In this document: positions 42,860 to 52,348 of the stretch, in pieces
How positions within the stretch are numbered: the first letter of the stretch is position 1
How the letters are laid out: the number at the start of each line of letters is the position of its first letter
Source of the DNA: an uncultured Lachnospiraceae bacterium
Lineage (GTDB): Bacteria > Bacillota > Clostridia > Lachnospirales > Lachnospiraceae
Assembly (NCBI GenBank): GCA_902489645.1
Contig: CABUAW010000009.1
Span: 1-60,291 of the forward strand
Length of the DNA: 60,291 nt
Direction of reading: 5' to 3'
Made by a program: the position numbers and the translations under genes
The notes under the pieces: model-generated
Told to the model about the DNA's origin: nothing
The model's database searches: none
Seen by the model: only the letters and a program-made list of their open reading frames with translations

Positions 42860-43441
42860 TTGAGTTTAGTACCTTATGTCATTGAACAGACAAGCAGAGG
42901 CGAGCGGTCTTACGATATTTTCTCCAGACTTTTGAAGGAACGTATTATTTTCCTCGGTGAGGAAGTGACCGATGTTTCTGCAAATCTGATTGTATCCCAG
43001 TTACTGTTTTTGGAATCGGAGGACCCGGGAAAGGACATTAGCCTTTATATCAACAGCCCGGGCGGTTCCGTGACGGCCGGAATGGCAATTTATGATACGA
43101 TGAATTATATTAAATGTGACGTATCCACCATTTGTATGGGGATGGCGGCCAGTATGGGCGCTTTTCTTCTGGCCGGAGGAACGAAGGGAAAACGTATGGC
43201 TCTGCCGAATTCCACGATTATGATTCATCAGCCATCCGGCGGCGCTCAGGGACAGGCCACGGAGATTAATATTGTCGCAGAACAGATTTTGAAAACACGT
43301 CAGCGTTTAAATGAAATCCTTGCGGCGAATACCGGGAAGCCTTTGGAAGTGATTGCCCGGGATACGGAACGGGATAATTATATGACGGCCCAGGAAGCCA
43401 GGGAATATGGATTGGTTGACAGAGTTATTGTCAGCAGATAA
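42860..43441 (+). CDS. clpP: ATP-dependent Clp protease proteolytic subunit
   Basis: 193 residues from TTG 42860. AGGAGG (42847-42852) ends one base before an ATG at 42854, too close to use, but is seven bases from the TTG, which gives MSLVPYVIEQTSRGERSYD as in other ClpP. Catalytic Ser in GMAASMGAF, His in MIHQPSGG and Asp in ARDTERDNYM are present. It forms the barrel protease with ClpX. Operon: tig-clpP-clpX. Confidence 0.93.
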   Translation: MSLVPYVIEQTSRGERSYDIFSRLLKERIIFLGEEVTDVSANLIVSQLLFLESEDPGKDISLYINSPGGSVTAGMAIYDTMNYIKCDVSTICMGMAASMGAFLLAGGTKGKRMALPNSTIMIHQPSGGAQGQATEINIVAEQILKTRQRLNEILAANTGKPLEVIARDTERDNYMTAQEAREYGLVDRVIVSR

Positions 43442-43469
43442 TTAGTATAGAAAGGCCGGAGGTATTATA

Positions 43470-44771
43470 ATGGCAGGACGTATGGAAGACAAGAAGATTC
43501 CAAGATGTTCTTTTTGCAATAAGACCCAGGAACAGGTCAGAAAATTGATTGCAGGTCCGAATGCATTTATCTGCGATGAATGTATTGGGATATGCTCAGA
43601 GATTATTACCGAAGAGTTTGAAGAGGAAGAGGATATTACCGAAGGTATTCATTTGATGAAGCCGATGGAGATAAAAGCTTTCCTTGACGATTATATCATT
43701 GGACAGGATGATGCAAAAAAAGCCCTTTCGGTGGCTGTCTATAATCATTATAAACGGATTATAGCAGACAGTGATTCGGATGTGGAACTTCAAAAGAGCA
43801 ACGTCCTTTTAATCGGACCAACGGGTTCGGGAAAGACATTGCTTGCTCAGACGCTGGCGAAGATGCTGAATGTGCCGTTTGCCATTGCGGATGCGACAGC
43901 CCTGACAGAAGCCGGCTATGTCGGTGAGGATGTGGAGAATATCCTTCTCAAACTTCTCCAGGCGGCGGACTTCGATGTGGAGCGGGCCGAATACGGTATT
44001 ATCTATGTCGATGAAATTGATAAAATCACGCGGAAGTCGGAAAATGTTTCGATTACGAGGGATGTATCAGGGGAAGGCGTTCAGCAGGCTTTGCTGAAAA
44101 TTCTCGAGGGCACGGTGGCTTCGGTACCGCCTCAGGGCGGCCGGAAACATCCGCACCAGGAATTTATCCAGATTGATACGACGAATATTCTCTTTATTTG
44201 CGGCGGAGCTTTTGACGGTTTGGAGAAGATTATTCAGTCCCGGATTGGTCAGAAGGGTATCGGGTTTAATTCAACGATACGCCAAAGCGAGGAGGAGACA
44301 AATATCGGTGATTTGTTCCGTCAGACATTGCCGGAGGATTTGATTAAGTTTGGTCTGATTCCGGAATTTGTCGGTCGTGTGCCGGTGTGTGTTGCGTTGG
44401 ACCTTTTGGATGAGGACGCTCTTGTCCAGATTTTAACTCAGCCGAAAAGCGCCCTGGTGCGCCAGTATCAGCGCTTATTTGAGATGGATGGCGTACGCCT
44501 GGAATTTGAGCCGGAGGCCGTGAAGGAAGTGGCCCGCCGTTCTTTTGAGCAGAAAACCGGCGCCAGAGGACTGCGTGCGATTATCGAAGAAACGATGATG
44601 GATATTATGTATCGGATTCCATCGGAGGAATTGGTGGACTCTTGTACCATTACAAAGGATGTTGTCGATGGCAAGGGCGAACCGATACTCACCTATGGTG
44701 AGAAAACACCTGTGAAACGGGTGACAGGCAGTAAAAAGGTTCCGCAGAAAACCAGCGGAGAGATTGCCTGA
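43470..44771 (+). CDS. clpX: ATP-dependent Clp protease ATP-binding subunit
   Basis: 433 residues. N-terminal zinc domain with two CxxC pairs (CSFCNK, CDECIGIC), Walker A GPTGSGKTLLAQTL, Walker B IIYVDEIDKI, sensor region and the RTLPEDLIKFGLIPEFVGR substrate/ClpP-contact region. Unfolds proteins for ClpP. It is followed by a hairpin that may separate it from lon. Confidence 0.95.
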   Translation: MAGRMEDKKIPRCSFCNKTQEQVRKLIAGPNAFICDECIGICSEIITEEFEEEEDITEGIHLMKPMEIKAFLDDYIIGQDDAKKALSVAVYNHYKRIIADSDSDVELQKSNVLLIGPTGSGKTLLAQTLAKMLNVPFAIADATALTEAGYVGEDVENILLKLLQAADFDVERAEYGIIYVDEIDKITRKSENVSITRDVSGEGVQQALLKILEGTVASVPPQGGRKHPHQEFIQIDTTNILFICGGAFDGLEKIIQSRIGQKGIGFNSTIRQSEEETNIGDLFRQTLPEDLIKFGLIPEFVGRVPVCVALDLLDEDALVQILTQPKSALVRQYQRLFEMDGVRLEFEPEAVKEVARRSFEQKTGARGLRAIIEETMMDIMYRIPSEELVDSCTITKDVVDGKGEPILTYGEKTPVKRVTGSKKVPQKTSGEIA

Positions 44772-44791
44772 TTGAGACGACTGTAGATTGG

Positions 44792-44815
44792 GGGCTGTAC
44801 CAAAAGGTACAGCCC
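44792..44815 (+). terminator. Hairpin between clpX and lon
   Basis: GGGCTGTACC (44792-44801) pairs perfectly with GGTACAGCCC (44806-44815) around AAAA. The following TATTAGTT is only moderately T-rich, so it may be a partial terminator letting some transcripts reach lon. Confidence 0.6.
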
Positions 44816-44847
44816 TATTAGTTCATTACGGGAGTGTGATACAAAAG

Positions 44848-47211
44848 ATGAATGATATTTGTTTAGAACTGCCGGTGATTGCTTTGCGGGGCATGACGAT
44901 TTTACCGAATATGATTGTCCACTTTGAAGTCAGCCGCAATAAATCCAAATTGGCCATTGAGGCGGCCATGCTGGCCGACCAGAATATATTTCTTTTGACG
45001 CAGAAAGATGTGGAAGTCGAGGACCCCACAAGAGAAGACCTCTACGAATTCGGAACGGTGGCCAAGATTAAACAGATTGTGAAGCTGTCAAAGGATTCGC
45101 TCAGAGTAATGGTCGAGGGAACCTACAGAGCCCATCTGGATAATCTGATGATGACAGAACCGATGCTTAAAGCGGAGGTTACGGTGTTTGATAAAACAAT
45201 CTGCGAGATGGATGACGTGCAGAAAGCAGGCTGCGTGCGGTATCTCCATGAGCTTCTGGAGAATTATTCTCTGCAGAATCCAAATTTCAGCAGTGAGCTG
45301 GTGCGTCAGCTTTTGGAAGAGGAAAATCTGCTGAAACTGGTTGACCAGTTGTGTACCAACCTGCCGATGGAATATAAACAGCGCCAGAAATGCCTGGAAA
45401 CAGTGGATTTACAGATGCGTTTTGAGGTACTGGCCCAGTTTATGACAAAAGAAATAGAGATGATACAGATTACCCGGGAGATTCAGGCAAAGGTGAAGGA
45501 ACGGGTAGATAAAAACCAGCGGGAGTATATTCTGCGGGAACAGATGAAGGTCATCCGGGAAGAACTCGGCGAAGACAATACCCAGAGTGATGCGGAGCAG
45601 TTCGAAGCGCAGTTGAAAGAGCTGGAAGCCAGCGACGAAGTTAAAGAGAAGATTCAAAAGGAAATCGACCGTTTTCGCTCATCGGCCAATATGGCGTCTG
45701 AAAATGGGGTTATCCGCGGTTATGTCGAAACGCTTTTATCCATGCCATGGGATAAGAGGGATGAAGAAAAGGTCAGCTTGAAGCAGGCGGAGAAGATTTT
45801 GGAAGAGGACCACTATGGTCTGGAAAAGGTGAAAGAACGTATTCTCGAATATTTGTCGGTGCGCCTTTTGACAGGTAAGGGTGAAAGCCCAATCATATGT
45901 CTTGTAGGACCGCCGGGAACCGGAAAGAGTTCCATTGCCAAGTCAGTGGCCCGGGCCCTGGACAAAAAGTATGTACGTATCAGTCTTGGCGGCGTACGGG
46001 ATGAGGCGGAAATCCGGGGACACCGGAAAACCTACGTGGGCGCCATGCCGGGACGTATTGCCTCCGCACTGAAAAATGCGGGCGTGAAGAATCCGGTGAT
46101 GTTATTGGATGAGGTGGATAAGGCAAGCAATGATTATAAAGGGGATGTATTTTCCGCTTTGTTAGAGGTTTTGGATTCGGAGCAGAATTCCAAGTTCCGG
46201 GATAACTATATTGAACTCCCGGTGGATTTGTCCGAGATTCTCTTTATCGCCACAGCAAATACGTTGTCCACGATTCCGAGACCGCTGCTGGACCGTATGG
46301 AAGTTATTGAGGTCAACAGTTATACGGAAAATGAAAAAATGCACATTGCCAAGGAGCATCTGATTCCGAAGCAGATTAAGATTCACGGCCTGAAAAAGAG
46401 TCAGATATCGATTACCGACAAAGCGCTGGAAAAGATTATTGTTCATTATACCCGGGAGGCCGGCGTCCGTAATCTGGAACGGCGGATTGGAGATATTTGC
46501 CGTAAATCGGCCAGGGAGATTGTGGAAGAGGATAAAAAGAACGTCAAGGTTGGCGTAAAGACGCTCAGTAAATATCTTGGAAAAGAGCGTTATAGCTTCG
46601 ACGAGGCCAATACTGAGGATGAGGTCGGTATCGTTTGCGGACTGGCCTGGACCAGTGTGGGCGGCGTTACCCTTTCAGTGGAAGTCAATGTTCTTCCGGG
46701 CAACGGCAAATTTGAATTAACAGGAAAGCTCGGCGATGTAATGAAGGAATCGGCCCGGGCCGGAATCAGTTTCATCCGTTCCATGAGCAGAGAATATTTT
46801 ATTCCTGAAAATTTCTTTGAGAAGCATGACATTCATATTCACATCCCGGAGGGCGCTGTACCGAAGGACGGCCCGTCGGCCGGTGTGACGATGGCTACGG
46901 CGATGATTTCCGCCATCACGGGAATTCCGGTGAAAGCCAGTGTGGCAATGACCGGAGAAATTACGCTTCGGGGCCGGGTACTTCCAATCGGCGGCTTGAA
47001 GGAAAAAATGCTGGCGGCCAGGGTGGCCAAAATTAAGACGGTTGTTGTCCCGGCAAAGAATCGTAAAGACGTGGAAGAGATGGATGCGGAAATCTATGAA
47101 GGCATGGAAATTGTCTATGCACAGGCCATGGCGGACGTTTTAAAGACGGCTCTTGTCCATATGCCTGAAAAATCCGAAGCGGAGCCGGATGGGGAGCCAG
47201 AGAGCAAGTAA
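44848..47211 (+). CDS. lon: ATP-dependent Lon protease
   Basis: 787 residues from ATG 44848; an earlier in-frame start overlaps the hairpin. N-terminal substrate domain, coiled coil (~190-280), AAA module with Walker A GPPGTGKSS, Walker B MLLDEVDK, and the Ser-Lys protease domain: nucleophile in PKDGPSAGVTMA and Lys in LPIGGLKEKMLAA. Degrades damaged and regulatory proteins. It is followed by engB after 11 bases. Confidence 0.95.
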   Translation: MNDICLELPVIALRGMTILPNMIVHFEVSRNKSKLAIEAAMLADQNIFLLTQKDVEVEDPTREDLYEFGTVAKIKQIVKLSKDSLRVMVEGTYRAHLDNLMMTEPMLKAEVTVFDKTICEMDDVQKAGCVRYLHELLENYSLQNPNFSSELVRQLLEEENLLKLVDQLCTNLPMEYKQRQKCLETVDLQMRFEVLAQFMTKEIEMIQITREIQAKVKERVDKNQREYILREQMKVIREELGEDNTQSDAEQFEAQLKELEASDEVKEKIQKEIDRFRSSANMASENGVIRGYVETLLSMPWDKRDEEKVSLKQAEKILEEDHYGLEKVKERILEYLSVRLLTGKGESPIICLVGPPGTGKSSIAKSVARALDKKYVRISLGGVRDEAEIRGHRKTYVGAMPGRIASALKNAGVKNPVMLLDEVDKASNDYKGDVFSALLEVLDSEQNSKFRDNYIELPVDLSEILFIATANTLSTIPRPLLDRMEVIEVNSYTENEKMHIAKEHLIPKQIKIHGLKKSQISITDKALEKIIVHYTREAGVRNLERRIGDICRKSAREIVEEDKKNVKVGVKTLSKYLGKERYSFDEANTEDEVGIVCGLAWTSVGGVTLSVEVNVLPGNGKFELTGKLGDVMKESARAGISFIRSMSREYFIPENFFEKHDIHIHIPEGAVPKDGPSAGVTMATAMISAITGIPVKASVAMTGEITLRGRVLPIGGLKEKMLAARVAKIKTVVVPAKNRKDVEEMDAEIYEGMEIVYAQAMADVLKTALVHMPEKSEAEPDGEPESK

Positions 47212-47222
47212 AAGGAGATTTT

Positions 47223-47816
47223 ATGCACGTTATTAAAAATGTCAATTTGGAAACGGTCTGCGGAATTACAAGTAAGCTGCCGGAAAATAAGCGGCCGGAG
47301 GTGGCCTTTGCCGGAAAATCGAATGTGGGAAAATCTTCTCTGATTAACGGCTTAATGAATCGGAAGTCCTATGCTCGAATTTCCCAGCAGCCGGGGAAAA
47401 CCCAGACAATTAATTTTTATAATATTAATGATGAAATTTATTTTGTCGATTTGCCCGGTTATGGCTATGCCAGGGTTTCTGAGGCGGTCAAAGCAAAGTG
47501 GGGAACGATGGTTGAAAGGTATCTTCATACATCGGAGCAGCTTCGGCTTGTTTTCCTGCTTATTGATATCCGCCATGAACCGTCTGCCAATGATAAGCAC
47601 ATGTATCAGTGGATTGTGGAACAGGGCTTTCATCCGGTCATTATTGCGACAAAACTGGATAAGCTAAAACGCAGCCAGGTTCCCGAGCATGTGAAACAAA
47701 TCCGGGTGGCTCTTGACGTGGTGGAGGGCACACCGATTGTTCCGTTCTCTGCGGTGAGTAAGCAGGGACGGGATGAAATATGGGATTTGATTGAACAATA
47801 TGCACTAAATTTATAG
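47223..47816 (+). CDS. engB: Ribosome biogenesis GTPase EngB/YsxC
   Basis: 197 residues, AGGAG site. G1 AGKSNVGKSSLINGL, G3 DLPGYGYA and G4 TKLDKL are present. It helps assemble the large ribosomal subunit. It commonly follows lon in Firmicutes. Its stop precedes a hairpin at 47822. Confidence 0.93.
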   Translation: MHVIKNVNLETVCGITSKLPENKRPEVAFAGKSNVGKSSLINGLMNRKSYARISQQPGKTQTINFYNINDEIYFVDLPGYGYARVSEAVKAKWGTMVERYLHTSEQLRLVFLLIDIRHEPSANDKHMYQWIVEQGFHPVIIATKLDKLKRSQVPEHVKQIRVALDVVEGTPIVPFSAVSKQGRDEIWDLIEQYALNL

Positions 47817-47821
47817 TAATT

Positions 47822-47866
47822 ATCCCCCATTTCGTATATAATAGGAATATGAAATGGGGGATTTTT
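47822..47866 (+). terminator. Terminator with internal -10 and hidden ribosome binding site
   Basis: ATCCCCCATTTC (47822-47833) pairs perfectly with GAAATGGGGGAT (47851-47862), followed by TTTTT and then the next ATG at 47867. The loop contains TATAAT (47837-47842), though no good -35 is visible. The right arm carries the GGGGGA ribosome binding site. Read-through RNA from engB would form the full hairpin and stop or hide the site, whereas RNA starting at ~47849 would have only the right arm and be translated. Confidence 0.7.
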
Positions 47867-49468
47867 ATGCGTTTAACATTTTCAGGAGCCGCCCATGAAG
47901 TGACGGGAAGCTGTCATTATCTGGAAGCGTGCGGACACAAAATATTTATTGATTATGGGATGGAACAGGGTGAAGATTTTTTTGAAAATCAGCCGGTGGC
48001 CGCTGCTGCTGCGGAGATTGACTATGTGTTTTTGACCCATGCCCATATTGACCATTCCGGCTTGCTGCCTTTACTGTATGCCGAGGGATTCCGGGGCACC
48101 GTTTTTGCGACCAATGCGACAAAGCAGCTTTGCGGCATTATGCTTCGTGACAGCGCCCATATTCAGGAATTTGAAGCAGAGTGGAAGAATCGTAAAGGGC
48201 GCCGGGCCGGGAAACCGGAAGTCGTACCGACCTATACGATGGAAGATGCGGAAGGGGTGCTTGAACATTTTGCCGGCTGCGATTATAACAAAATCATCGA
48301 TATTTGTCCGGGAATCCGTATCCGATTTATCGATGTGGGCCATTTGCTCGGTTCTTCATGTATTGAAATCTGGATGAGTGAAAACGGAATACAGAAAAAG
48401 ATTGTCTTTTCCGGTGACGTGGGCAACACCAATCAACCGCTGATTAAAGACCCGTCCACCGTGGAAGAAGCGGATTACGTCGTTATTGAATCGACCTACG
48501 GCGACCGTTCCCACGGACAGACCCGGCCGGATTATGTGGAAGAACTCAGCCGCATTATCCAGGAGACCTTTGACCGGGGTGGTAATGTGGTGATTCCATC
48601 CTTTGCGGTAGGACGTACGCAGGAAATGCTGTACTTTATCCGCCAGATTAAAGCGGAAAATCGCATTAAGGGCCATGATAACTTTGAAGTGTATGTGGAT
48701 AGCCCTCTGGCCATTGAGGCGACGACGATTTTTAATCAGAATATCTATGAGTGTTTTGATGCGGAGGCTATGGAGCTTGTCAGGCAGGGGATTAATCCGA
48801 TTACCTTCCCGGGATTGAAAACATCCGTTTCCAGTGAGGAGTCCAAAGCCATCAATTTCGACAGCCGCCCGAAGGTGATTCTTTCGGCGTCCGGTATGTG
48901 CGAGGCGGGACGCATCCGTCATCATTTAAAGCATAACCTGTGGCGGCCGGAATGTACGATACTTTTTGTCGGCTATCAGGCCAATGGAACACTTGGACGG
49001 GCTTTGGTGGAAGGCACTCAGGAAGTAAAGCTTTTCGGTGAGACAATCGAGGTGTCTGCCCATATTGAACAGTTAGCGGGAATCAGCGGTCATGCAGATA
49101 AACAGGGATTGATTCACTGGCTCCAGGGCTTTAAAAAGAAACCGGAACGGGTATTTGTCGTTCACGGTGAGGATTCGGTGTGCGACGCCTTTACCGAGTG
49201 CCTTAGAAATGAATACGGTTATGATGCGGTAGCTCCGTACAGCGGCACCAGCTATGATTTGACAGATAATAGCTGCGTTGTTGAAGCCGTGCCTGTGCGT
49301 AAGTCTAAGAAGGCGGCGGCGAGAAAGGCCAGCTCCGTATTTGAACGTCTTGTGGCAGCCGGACGGCGCCTGATGACGGTTATTCAGCATAATGAAGGCG
49401 GAGCCAATAAAGATTTGGCTAAATTTGCGGACCAGATTAATAATCTCTGCGATAAGTGGGACCGATAG
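47867..49468 (+). CDS. Beta-CASP metallo-beta-lactamase RNase-like protein
   Basis: 533 residues from ATG 47867; the upstream ATG at 47849 lies inside the hairpin. Metallo-beta-lactamase core with THAHIDHSGLLPLL and the SGDVGNTNQP strand, then beta-CASP and the RNA-specificity motif GISGHADKQGLI. Related to bacterial CPSF-like RNases and exonucleases; RNA processing or degradation is the likely role. It is shorter than RNase J and lacks its C-terminal domain. Confidence 0.85.
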   Translation: MRLTFSGAAHEVTGSCHYLEACGHKIFIDYGMEQGEDFFENQPVAAAAAEIDYVFLTHAHIDHSGLLPLLYAEGFRGTVFATNATKQLCGIMLRDSAHIQEFEAEWKNRKGRRAGKPEVVPTYTMEDAEGVLEHFAGCDYNKIIDICPGIRIRFIDVGHLLGSSCIEIWMSENGIQKKIVFSGDVGNTNQPLIKDPSTVEEADYVVIESTYGDRSHGQTRPDYVEELSRIIQETFDRGGNVVIPSFAVGRTQEMLYFIRQIKAENRIKGHDNFEVYVDSPLAIEATTIFNQNIYECFDAEAMELVRQGINPITFPGLKTSVSSEESKAINFDSRPKVILSASGMCEAGRIRHHLKHNLWRPECTILFVGYQANGTLGRALVEGTQEVKLFGETIEVSAHIEQLAGISGHADKQGLIHWLQGFKKKPERVFVVHGEDSVCDAFTECLRNEYGYDAVAPYSGTSYDLTDNSCVVEAVPVRKSKKAAARKASSVFERLVAAGRRLMTVIQHNEGGANKDLAKFADQINNLCDKWDR

Positions 49469-49479
49469 AACAATAGAAT

Positions 49480-49514
49480 AAAAAAATGCGGATTATTCGT
49501 CCGCATTTTTTTTT
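49480..49514. terminator. Bidirectional terminator
   Basis: ATGCGGA (49486-49492) pairs with TCCGCAT (49500-49506), with an A-run on the left and T-run on the right, so it can stop transcripts from both converging genes. The last codons of the minus-strand gene lie in the loop. Confidence 0.85.
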
Positions 49515-50029
49515 GCCAGTAATGTTGTCATAAGATAATTATAAATTTCACTGCTCTGCTTGTGCCAATGGTCGCAGATGAGTTCGGCCTGAAGCTCGGT
49601 AGGTACGGTGAGCTGAAGCTTGAGCAGCGGCTCTTTGCCGTCCTTGAGAAGAAGCTCCACATCAAATTCCTGATTTTTTTTCGGGAGGTAGGCAGCGGTC
49701 ACTTCATTCGTCTGGCGGAGTACATAATGCTTATCGGCCAAATAGGAGCAAATATCATTTTTTATGCCGTCAGAGATTGAGGAGGAAAAGGCCTCCAGGG
49801 TTTCACGGCCGGAAGAAGTCAACTGGTAATAGGAGCTGTTGTTTTTCTGGTCTACAGAAATAAACTGGGCTTCGATTAAATCGGATATGGCCGCCTGGGT
49901 TGTAAAGTAGGTGGTATATCCTTTATCCAGAAGAAATTCACATACCTGGGAATTTGTCAGAGGAAATTCGGAGGCATTGAGAATATAAAGAATCATTAAT
50001 TTATACAGGGTGGATGGCTCGGCAATCAT
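49493..50029 (-). CDS. DUF4364 family protein
   Basis: 178 residues from ATG 50029 (AGGAAAGGAAC site; the longer frame lacks one). N-terminal winged-helix-like region (PSTLYKLMILYILNASEFPLTNSQVCEFLLDKGYTTY ...) and a beta-rich C-terminal half. A conserved Clostridia family of unknown role, possibly a DNA-binding regulator. It overlaps the end of the radical SAM gene by 29 bases, so translation may be coupled. Confidence 0.8.
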   Translation of the reverse strand: MIAEPSTLYKLMILYILNASEFPLTNSQVCEFLLDKGYTTYFTTQAAISDLIEAQFISVDQKNNSSYYQLTSSGRETLEAFSSSISDGIKNDICSYLADKHYVLRQTNEVTAAYLPKKNQEFDVELLLKDGKEPLLKLQLTVPTELQAELICDHWHKQSSEIYNYLMTTLLAKKNADE

Positions 50030-51047
50030 AAATGTTCCTTTCCTGACCTGCCGCAGTGTCCGAAAGGGGCGTATACATTCGTCCCTGCCAGGTCTCGCAG
50101 GTTTTAAATGTGTGATGGATGGTGTTGAGAACGTGTTTTTTATGACCACTCCACAGTGGGGCTGTCAGTAATTGTTTGGGACCGTCGCCGGTCATGCGGT
50201 GAATGACCATCTTGGGCGGAAGAATTTCAATGCAGCGGATAATTAAATGCGTATATTCTTCCAATGTCAATATATGAAAAGGATGGGCGTGGTAGAACGC
50301 ATCCAAATCCGTTCCCCGAAGGACATGGAGTAATTGCAGTTTAATGCCCTGAATGGGTTGACAGGCGAGAAAACGGTGGGTTTCCAGGATATCGTTTTCA
50401 GATTCTCCGGGAAGTCCGAGAATCGTATGGACGATAGTGTCAATACCGGCTTCTTTCAGGCGGGCGAGGGTGTCGGTAAAAACGTCCAGAGCGTAGCCGC
50501 GTCGAATAAAGCGGGCCGTGTCTTCGTGAATCGTTTGAAGCCCAAGTTCAATCCAGACAGGTTTTATTGTATTTAAGCGCTTTAAAAGACCAATGACGTC
50601 CGGTGAGAGGCAGTCCGGCCGGGTGGCAATGGAAAGAACCGCTGTCTCCGGATGGGAGATAGCGGACATGTACAGCTTTTCCAATCGTTCCACCGGGGCA
50701 TAGGTGTTTGTAAAAGCCTGAAAATAGGCAATAAAACGGCGGCCGGTATATTTTTCGGAAAGAAGCCCTTTGCCGGCTTCCAGTTGCCGGCGGATATCCG
50801 GGAGAGTATCCTGCGTTCTCAGGTTTTCGCCGGAAAGTCTGGCTCCCGAAAAGTCACCGGAACCTCCGGCGCTGCAAAATATACAGCCCCGGTTTCCTAG
50901 GGTGCCGTCCCTATTCGGACAGGTAAAGCCGCCGTCCAGGGCAACCTTATATATTTTTTCACCAAATTGTTCCTTCAGATATTGATTCAAAGAATAATAA
51001 GGTTTTCCGTGCCACTGGCGCAGGGCTTCCGTATAACTTGAAATCAT
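50001..51047 (-). CDS. TIGR01212 family radical SAM protein (YtqA-like)
   Basis: 348 residues from ATG 51047, one base after the malic enzyme stop; upstream frame extension overlaps that gene. It has the family cysteines FTCPNRDGTLGNRGCIFC, SGARLSGENLRTQDTL and AYFQAFTNTYAPVE, and TRPDCL. Binds a 4Fe-4S cluster and S-adenosylmethionine. Family function remains unclear (oxidative stress or RNA modification have been suggested for relatives). Confidence 0.85.
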   Translation of the reverse strand: MISSYTEALRQWHGKPYYSLNQYLKEQFGEKIYKVALDGGFTCPNRDGTLGNRGCIFCSAGGSGDFSGARLSGENLRTQDTLPDIRRQLEAGKGLLSEKYTGRRFIAYFQAFTNTYAPVERLEKLYMSAISHPETAVLSIATRPDCLSPDVIGLLKRLNTIKPVWIELGLQTIHEDTARFIRRGYALDVFTDTLARLKEAGIDTIVHTILGLPGESENDILETHRFLACQPIQGIKLQLLHVLRGTDLDAFYHAHPFHILTLEEYTHLIIRCIEILPPKMVIHRMTGDGPKQLLTAPLWSGHKKHVLNTIHHTFKTCETWQGRMYTPLSDTAAGQERNIYDCRAIHPV

Positions 51048-51048
51048 A

Positions 51049-52203
51049 TCAGTCTGCAATATGGTCCTTGACTGCTTTGGAAACCACGTTGACAATCCGC
51101 GGGTCAAATGGGTCCGGCATAATGAAGTCTTCGCAGAGTTCTTCATCGGAAACAAGTCCGGCCAGGGCCGATGCTGCAGCCAGCTTCATTTCTTCGGTAA
51201 TCTGGCGGGCACGGCCTTCCAGTGCGCCCTTAAAAATGCCAGGAAATGCGGTCACATTGTTAATCTGATTCGGAAAGTCGGAACGTCCGGTACCGACAAC
51301 TCTTGCACCTGCGGCTCTTGCAATATCCGGCATAATTTCAGGAACCGGATTGGCCATGGCAAACATGATAGCGTCTTTATTCATAGAAGCCACCATTTCG
51401 GCCGTAACAATACCCGGTGCGGAGACACCGACAAAAACGTCTGCGCCCTTTAAGGCATCGGCCAGGGTTCCTTCTTTGTTTTCAAGGTTCGTGTATTTTG
51501 TCATTTCCTCCTGCATCCAGTTCAGGTTCGGATAATTTTTGGAAATGATACCAAAACGGTCGCACATGGTTACATGTTTAAATCCGTAGGTCAGAAGAAG
51601 GCGGGTAATAGCCACACCGGCGGAACCGGCACCGTTGACGACAACCTTACAGTCTTCTTTTTTCTTTCCTGTCAGGCGGAGCCCGTTCATGACACCGGCC
51701 AGAACAACGATGGCCGTGCCATGCTGGTCATCGTGGAAAACGGGGATATCCAGCGCTTCTTTTAAGCGGGACTCAATTTCAAAACAGCGCGGAGCGGAGA
51801 TGTCTTCCAGATTGATGCCGCCGAAGGCCGGAGCAATGCGGATAACGGTTTCGATGATTTCCTCCGTATCCTGGGTGTCCAGACAAATCGGAACCGCATT
51901 AACATTTCCGAATTCTTTGAATAAAGCAGCTTTTCCTTCCATAACAGGCATTGCTGCGTAAGCGCCGATATTTCCAAGACCAAGAACAGCGGAGCCGTCA
52001 GATACAACGGCAACGGTATTTGCTTTGCTTGTATATGTATAAACTGCATCCCTGTTTTCGGCGATGACCTTACAAGGTTCGGCGACGCCCGGCGTGTAGG
52101 CCAGGGCCAGGTCCTCGCGGGTTTTAATACGGCATTTGGAAACGGTTTCAATTTTTCCCTGCCACTCTTCGTGGAGCTTTAATGCTTTCTCATTATCTGC
52201 CAT
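51049..52203 (-). CDS. NAD(P)-dependent malic enzyme
   Basis: 384 residues. N-terminal malic domain with DLALAYTPGVAEPCK, AVLGLGNIGAYAAMPVMEGKA, and HDDQHGTAIV metal-binding aspartates; C-terminal NAD domain with VVNGAGSAGVAITRLL. It decarboxylates malate to pyruvate. The lower half of this minus-strand operon runs through the radical SAM and DUF4364 genes. Confidence 0.92.
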   Translation of the reverse strand: MADNEKALKLHEEWQGKIETVSKCRIKTREDLALAYTPGVAEPCKVIAENRDAVYTYTSKANTVAVVSDGSAVLGLGNIGAYAAMPVMEGKAALFKEFGNVNAVPICLDTQDTEEIIETVIRIAPAFGGINLEDISAPRCFEIESRLKEALDIPVFHDDQHGTAIVVLAGVMNGLRLTGKKKEDCKVVVNGAGSAGVAITRLLLTYGFKHVTMCDRFGIISKNYPNLNWMQEEMTKYTNLENKEGTLADALKGADVFVGVSAPGIVTAEMVASMNKDAIMFAMANPVPEIMPDIARAAGARVVGTGRSDFPNQINNVTAFPGIFKGALEGRARQITEEMKLAAASALAGLVSDEELCEDFIMPDPFDPRIVNVVSKAVKDHIAD

Positions 52204-52348
52204 TTTTTATGTTCCTTTCGTTATAAGTTTCGTTACATACATGAATAATAATAGCATTTACCATGAGTGAAATCAAGCAGAAATGGGATTGACAGCCTTT
52301 TCCAGCCGTATTAGAATTGAAACGGAGGATAACAGAAGGAGAAAGAAA

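Noticed and set aside
44792..44815. Full terminator after clpX
   Set aside because: Stem is perfect but the following bases are not a T-run, so only a partial terminator or attenuator can be claimed.
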